Assembly (NCBI GenBank): GCA_030526265.1
Contig: JAUNDE010000005.1
Location: 18,580 to 82,579 of the forward strand
Direction of reading: 5' to 3'
DNA length: 64,000 nucleotides
Source of the DNA: Eubacteriales bacterium
Lineage (GTDB): Bacteria > Bacillota > Clostridia > Lachnospirales > Lachnospiraceae
Part shown: in pieces, positions 61,025 to 64,000 of the stretch
Numbering within the stretch: the stretch's first letter is position 1
Layout: every line of letters begins with the position of its first letter
The notes under the pieces: generated by a model
Seen by the model: the letters and a program-made list of their open reading frames with translations, nothing else
The model's database searches: none
Told to the model about the DNA's origin: nothing
Position numbers and translations under genes: made by a program

Positions 61025-63664
61025 ATGAAGAAGTACGGAGTTAACGAACTTAGACAGATGTTCCTAGATTTTTTTGAGAGTAAGGATCATCTTGTGATGA
61101 AGAGCTTTTCACTGGTGCCGCATAATGATAAGAGTCTGCTTCTTATCAATGCAGGTATGGCACCATTAAAACCATATTTTACCGGACAGGAAATCCCGCC
61201 AAAGACAAGAGTTGCGACATGCCAGAAGTGCATTCGTACAGGCGATATTGAGAATGTAGGAAAGACTGCACGTCATGGTACATTCTTTGAGATGCTTGGT
61301 AACTTTTCATTCGGAGATTACTTCAAGGACGAGGCGATCGCATGGACATGGGAATTTCTTACAGAGGTAGTCGGACTTGATCCGGACCGCCTTTATCCAT
61401 CGGTCTATGAAGATGATGATGAGGCATTTGACATCTGGAACAAGAAGATCGGGATTGCGCCGGAGAGAATCTTCCGCTTTGGAAAGGCAGATAACTTCTG
61501 GGAACACGGTGCAGGACCATGCGGACCTTGTTCGGAAGTGTACTATGACCGTGGTGAAAAATACGGCTGTGGAAAACCGGATTGTACTGTTGGTTGTGAC
61601 TGTGACAGATATATGGAGATCTGGAATAATGTATTTACACAGTTCGACAATGACGGACACAATAATTATACAAAACTTGAGAAGAAAAATATAGATACGG
61701 GAATGGGACTTGAGCGTCTTGCATGTGTCTGTCAGGAAGTGGATTCCATGTTTGATATTGATACATTGTACGCACTTCGTCAGCATGTATCTTCAATGGC
61801 AGGTGCCGAGTACGGAAAAGAATACAAGACAGATGTTTCCATCCGTGTGATCACTGACCATATCCGTTCCGTTACATTTATGATCTCAGACGGAATCCTT
61901 CCATCTAACAGTGGACGTGGATATGTGCTCAGAAGGCTTCTTCGCCGTGCATGCCGTCACGGAAGACTTCTTGGCATTCAGGGTGAATTTCTTGTTGAAT
62001 TAGCGAAGACTGTGATTGCAGGATCGAAGGATGGTTACCCGGAACTTGAGGAAAAACAGGATTTTATCTTCAAGGTAATTACAAAAGAAGAGAACCAGTT
62101 TAATAAAACAATCGACCAGGGACTTTCCATTCTTGCAGATATGGAAGAAGAGATGAAGAAAAATGGCGAGACAGTTCTTTCCGGAGAGAATGCATTCAAA
62201 TTGTATGATACTTATGGATTCCCGGTGGATCTTACGATTGAGATTCTCGAAGAAAAGGGATTTGGGATCGATCAGGAAGGTTTCGATGCTGCGGTAGCAG
62301 AAGCAAAAGGCAAATCCAAAGGTACATTTGGAACACACAGCTATACCGGTGCAGAAGAGACTGTCTATGATCAGATCGATGCAGGGATCACGACAGAATT
62401 TGTCGGATATGACCAGTTTGAGTGCGAGTCAGAAGTGACAGTGCTCACGACAGAAGAGGAAGTTGTGGAAGCACTCAGTGATGGTGAAAAAGGTACTGTG
62501 ATCGTGAATAAGACTCCTTTCTATGCGACAAGCGGTGGACAGGAAGCCGATAAAGGTATCATCAAGACTGCAGAGGGTACATTTGTCGTAACAGATGTGA
62601 TCAAACTTGCAGGCGGTAAATTCGGACATGTTGGCTATGTTTCCGAAGGTATGATCAAAGTTGGCGATCACGTTTCTCTTTCGATCGACCAGAAGAGACG
62701 CGCACATGCTGCAGCGAACCACAGTGCGACACACTTGCTTCAGAAAGCACTTCGTATCGTTCTCGGAACACACGTTGAGCAGGCGGGTTCTCTGAATAAT
62801 GAAGACAGACTTCGTTTTGACTTTACTCATTTTTCTGCAATGACACCAGAAGAAATCGAGAAGGTTGAGACAATCGTAAACAGTGCAATTCAGGAAAGCC
62901 ATCCGGTCGTTGTCAGAAATATGCCAATCGAGGAAGCAAAGAAGACAGGTGCAGCAGCATTATTCGGTGAAAAATACGGCGATATTGTCCGTGTTGTAAG
63001 CATGGGTGATTTCTCAATCGAGTTCTGTGGCGGTACTCACGTATCCAATACGTCATCGATCAAAGCATTTAAGATCCTTTCGGAGACAGGTGTGGCGGCC
63101 GGTGTTCGCCGTATTGAGGCGCTGACCGGAGACGGACTTATGAAATACTATGCTGATCTTGAGAAGAAGTTTATCGAGACAGCGAAGCTTGTAAAAGCAA
63201 CACCGGACAATCTTGCAGATAAGATCAATCATCTTGTGGCTGATAACAAGGCTCTTAAGTCAGAAGTAGAGAGCTTAAAGAGTAAGCTTGCGAAAGATGC
63301 GATGGGCGATGTGATGGATCAGGTAATCGAGATCAAAGGTGTGAAACTTCTGGCTGCAAAGCTTGAGGGAGTAGATATGAATGGTCTGCGTGAGCTTGGA
63401 GACCAGCTGAAAGAAAAGATCGGAGAAGGTATGATCCTTCTTGCCTCTGTAAACGATGGAAAAGTATGCCTGATGGCGACAGCGACACAGGAGGCAATGG
63501 CAAAAGGAGCACATGCAGGAAATATGATCAAAGCGATAGCGTCACTCGTTGGCGGCGGCGGCGGTGGACGTCCGAACATGGCTCAGGCAGGAGGAAAGAA
63601 TCCAGCAGGCATTGATGATGCGATCGCAAGAGCGAAAGAAGTTCTGGAAGGTCAGATCGGTTAA
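61025..63664 (+). CDS. alaS: Alanyl-tRNA synthetase
   Basis: An 879-residue class II synthetase. The aminoacylation domain has ELRQMFLDFFESKDH, FEMLGNFSFGDYFK and MEIWNNVFTQF. The tRNA-recognition and editing domains follow, with the zinc-binding HAAANHSATHLL and CGGTHV motifs. The C-terminal DHHA1/C-Ala part has the glycine run VGGGGGGRP. The longer ATT-near frame from 61004 has AGGAGGA inside it, and ATG 61025 is well placed. It is a single-gene unit with an ideal promoter. rpsU follows beyond a 150-nt gap. Confidence 0.97.
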   Translation: MKKYGVNELRQMFLDFFESKDHLVMKSFSLVPHNDKSLLLINAGMAPLKPYFTGQEIPPKTRVATCQKCIRTGDIENVGKTARHGTFFEMLGNFSFGDYFKDEAIAWTWEFLTEVVGLDPDRLYPSVYEDDDEAFDIWNKKIGIAPERIFRFGKADNFWEHGAGPCGPCSEVYYDRGEKYGCGKPDCTVGCDCDRYMEIWNNVFTQFDNDGHNNYTKLEKKNIDTGMGLERLACVCQEVDSMFDIDTLYALRQHVSSMAGAEYGKEYKTDVSIRVITDHIRSVTFMISDGILPSNSGRGYVLRRLLRRACRHGRLLGIQGEFLVELAKTVIAGSKDGYPELEEKQDFIFKVITKEENQFNKTIDQGLSILADMEEEMKKNGETVLSGENAFKLYDTYGFPVDLTIEILEEKGFGIDQEGFDAAVAEAKGKSKGTFGTHSYTGAEETVYDQIDAGITTEFVGYDQFECESEVTVLTTEEEVVEALSDGEKGTVIVNKTPFYATSGGQEADKGIIKTAEGTFVVTDVIKLAGGKFGHVGYVSEGMIKVGDHVSLSIDQKRRAHAAANHSATHLLQKALRIVLGTHVEQAGSLNNEDRLRFDFTHFSAMTPEEIEKVETIVNSAIQESHPVVVRNMPIEEAKKTGAAALFGEKYGDIVRVVSMGDFSIEFCGGTHVSNTSSIKAFKILSETGVAAGVRRIEALTGDGLMKYYADLEKKFIETAKLVKATPDNLADKINHLVADNKALKSEVESLKSKLAKDAMGDVMDQVIEIKGVKLLAAKLEGVDMNGLRELGDQLKEKIGEGMILLASVNDGKVCLMATATQEAMAKGAHAGNMIKAIASLVGGGGGGRPNMAQAGGKNPAGIDDAIARAKEVLEGQIG

Positions 63665-63679
63665 TATAATAGTCTATGA

Positions 63680-63712
63680 CAATCATTTTATAAAAAATAC
63701 AGAAAATGATTG
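63680..63712. promoter_or_regulatory. Inverted repeat overlapping the rpsU -35 box
   Basis: CAATCATTTT (63680-63689) is inverted at AAAATGATTG (63703-63712), perfect 10-bp arms with a 13-nt AT-only-like spacer. No U-tract follows, so it is a poor terminator. Its right arm covers the first bases of the rpsU -35 box, so it may be an operator or a weak alaS terminator. Confidence 0.4.
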
Positions 63713-63737
63713 ACTGAGGCGAAATATGTGTTATAAT
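63710..63737 (+). promoter_or_regulatory. Sigma-A promoter of rpsU
   Basis: TTGACT (63710-63715), 16-nt spacer, TATAAT (63732-63737), about 80 nt before the start codon. Confidence 0.7.
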
Positions 63738-63816
63738 CTACTGTAGTGCAAAAAATATACCCGATCAGTCGTATAATGCACAATATAGGGCTGGAGGGGA
63801 GGTTAGGTGTGAGACT

Positions 63817-63993
63817 ATGTCAAATGTAATCGTAAAAGAAAACGAGACGTTAGATAGTGCTTTACGCAGATTTAAAAGAAACTGTGCTAAAGCTGGTATC
63901 CAGCAGGAGATTCGTAAGAGAGAACATTACGAGAAACCAAGCGTTAGACGTAAAAAGAAATCTGAAGCTGCTAGAAAACGTAAATATAACTAA
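63817..63993 (+). CDS. rpsU: 30S ribosomal protein S21
   Basis: A 58-residue basic protein of the small subunit, normal in length, with the family core [40 protein letters not shown] and a lysine/arginine-rich tail. The ATG at 63817 is preceded by AGGTG 7 nt upstream and a stronger GGAGGGGAGG further off. S21 takes part in initiation site selection. It is away from dnaG-rpoD here, in contrast to the proteobacterial rpsU-dnaG-rpoD operon. It begins a unit that continues outside the window. Confidence 0.97.
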   Translation: MSNVIVKENETLDSALRRFKRNCAKAGIQQEIRKREHYEKPSVRRKKKSEAARKRKYN

Positions 63994-64000
63994 TATGTGC

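Overview
The window is one continuous chromosomal segment from a Gram-positive, anaerobic, endospore-forming member of Clostridia, most like the Lachnospiraceae. This rests on the spoIIIA, spoIVB and spo0A genes, a flavodiiron protein, a monomeric [FeFe] hydrogenase, strong AGGAGG ribosome-binding sites, moderately AT-rich DNA and gene orders typical of that family. I see no insertion sequence, prophage, integrase or CRISPR array. Nearly everything is core metabolism or information processing, mostly on the + strand. Only four genes lie on the - strand: a Cof-type phosphatase, aroC, a long prs and nothing larger than these three plus their promoters and terminators.

Layout. 1-1.5 kb: end of infC-rpmI-rplT, then two identical tRNA-Leu(AAG) genes, each with its own promoter and terminator. 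1.5-4.2 kb: flavodiiron protein, YfcE phosphodiesterase and the HAD phosphatase. 4.4-7.9 kb: a SorC-type regulator driving an AraM-like glycerol-1-phosphate dehydrogenase, an AraL-like HAD phosphatase and an RpiB/DerI-like isomerase, a compact sugar-phosphate locus without kinase or transporter. 8-15.2 kb: dgt-dnaG-rpoD-trmK-nif3-nucleoside kinase. 15.2-15.5 kb: a 172-nt imperfect palindrome between convergent genes. 15.5-20.2 kb: aroC, an L,D-transpeptidase, tgt and yajC. 20.2-27 kb: leuB-ilvD-ilvB-serC-serA amino-acid operon. 27-30 kb: a cell-wall-binding polysaccharide deacetylase and prs. 30-33 kb: der-plsY-gpsA. 33-38 kb: the complete spoIIIAA-AH operon. 38-43.4 kb: a cupin regulator and a potABCD polyamine transporter. 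43.5-45.1 kb: prfC. 45.2-54.7 kb: asp23-nusB-xseA-xseB-ispA-tlyA-nadK-argR-recN-spoIVB-spo0A. 54.7-60.9 kb: glgA, a MetH reactivation protein, metH and the hydrogenase. 61-64 kb: alaS and rpsU.

Several annotated-looking long starts are probably wrong. For about twenty genes the ribosome-binding site, or even the promoter, lies inside the longest possible reading frame, so I moved the start downstream and said why in each entry.

The points most worth a second look are the palindromic element at 15.3-15.5 kb, the tRNA-Leu(AAG) pair, the regulator/AraM/AraL/isomerase locus, the polyamine-binding protein that carries a C-terminal membrane anchor instead of a lipobox, the Lys/Pro-rich insertion in NusB, promoters built into the preceding terminators, the apparently shortened SpoIIIAF, and the hydrogenase next to split MetH. 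I found no clear new defence or mobile system here.
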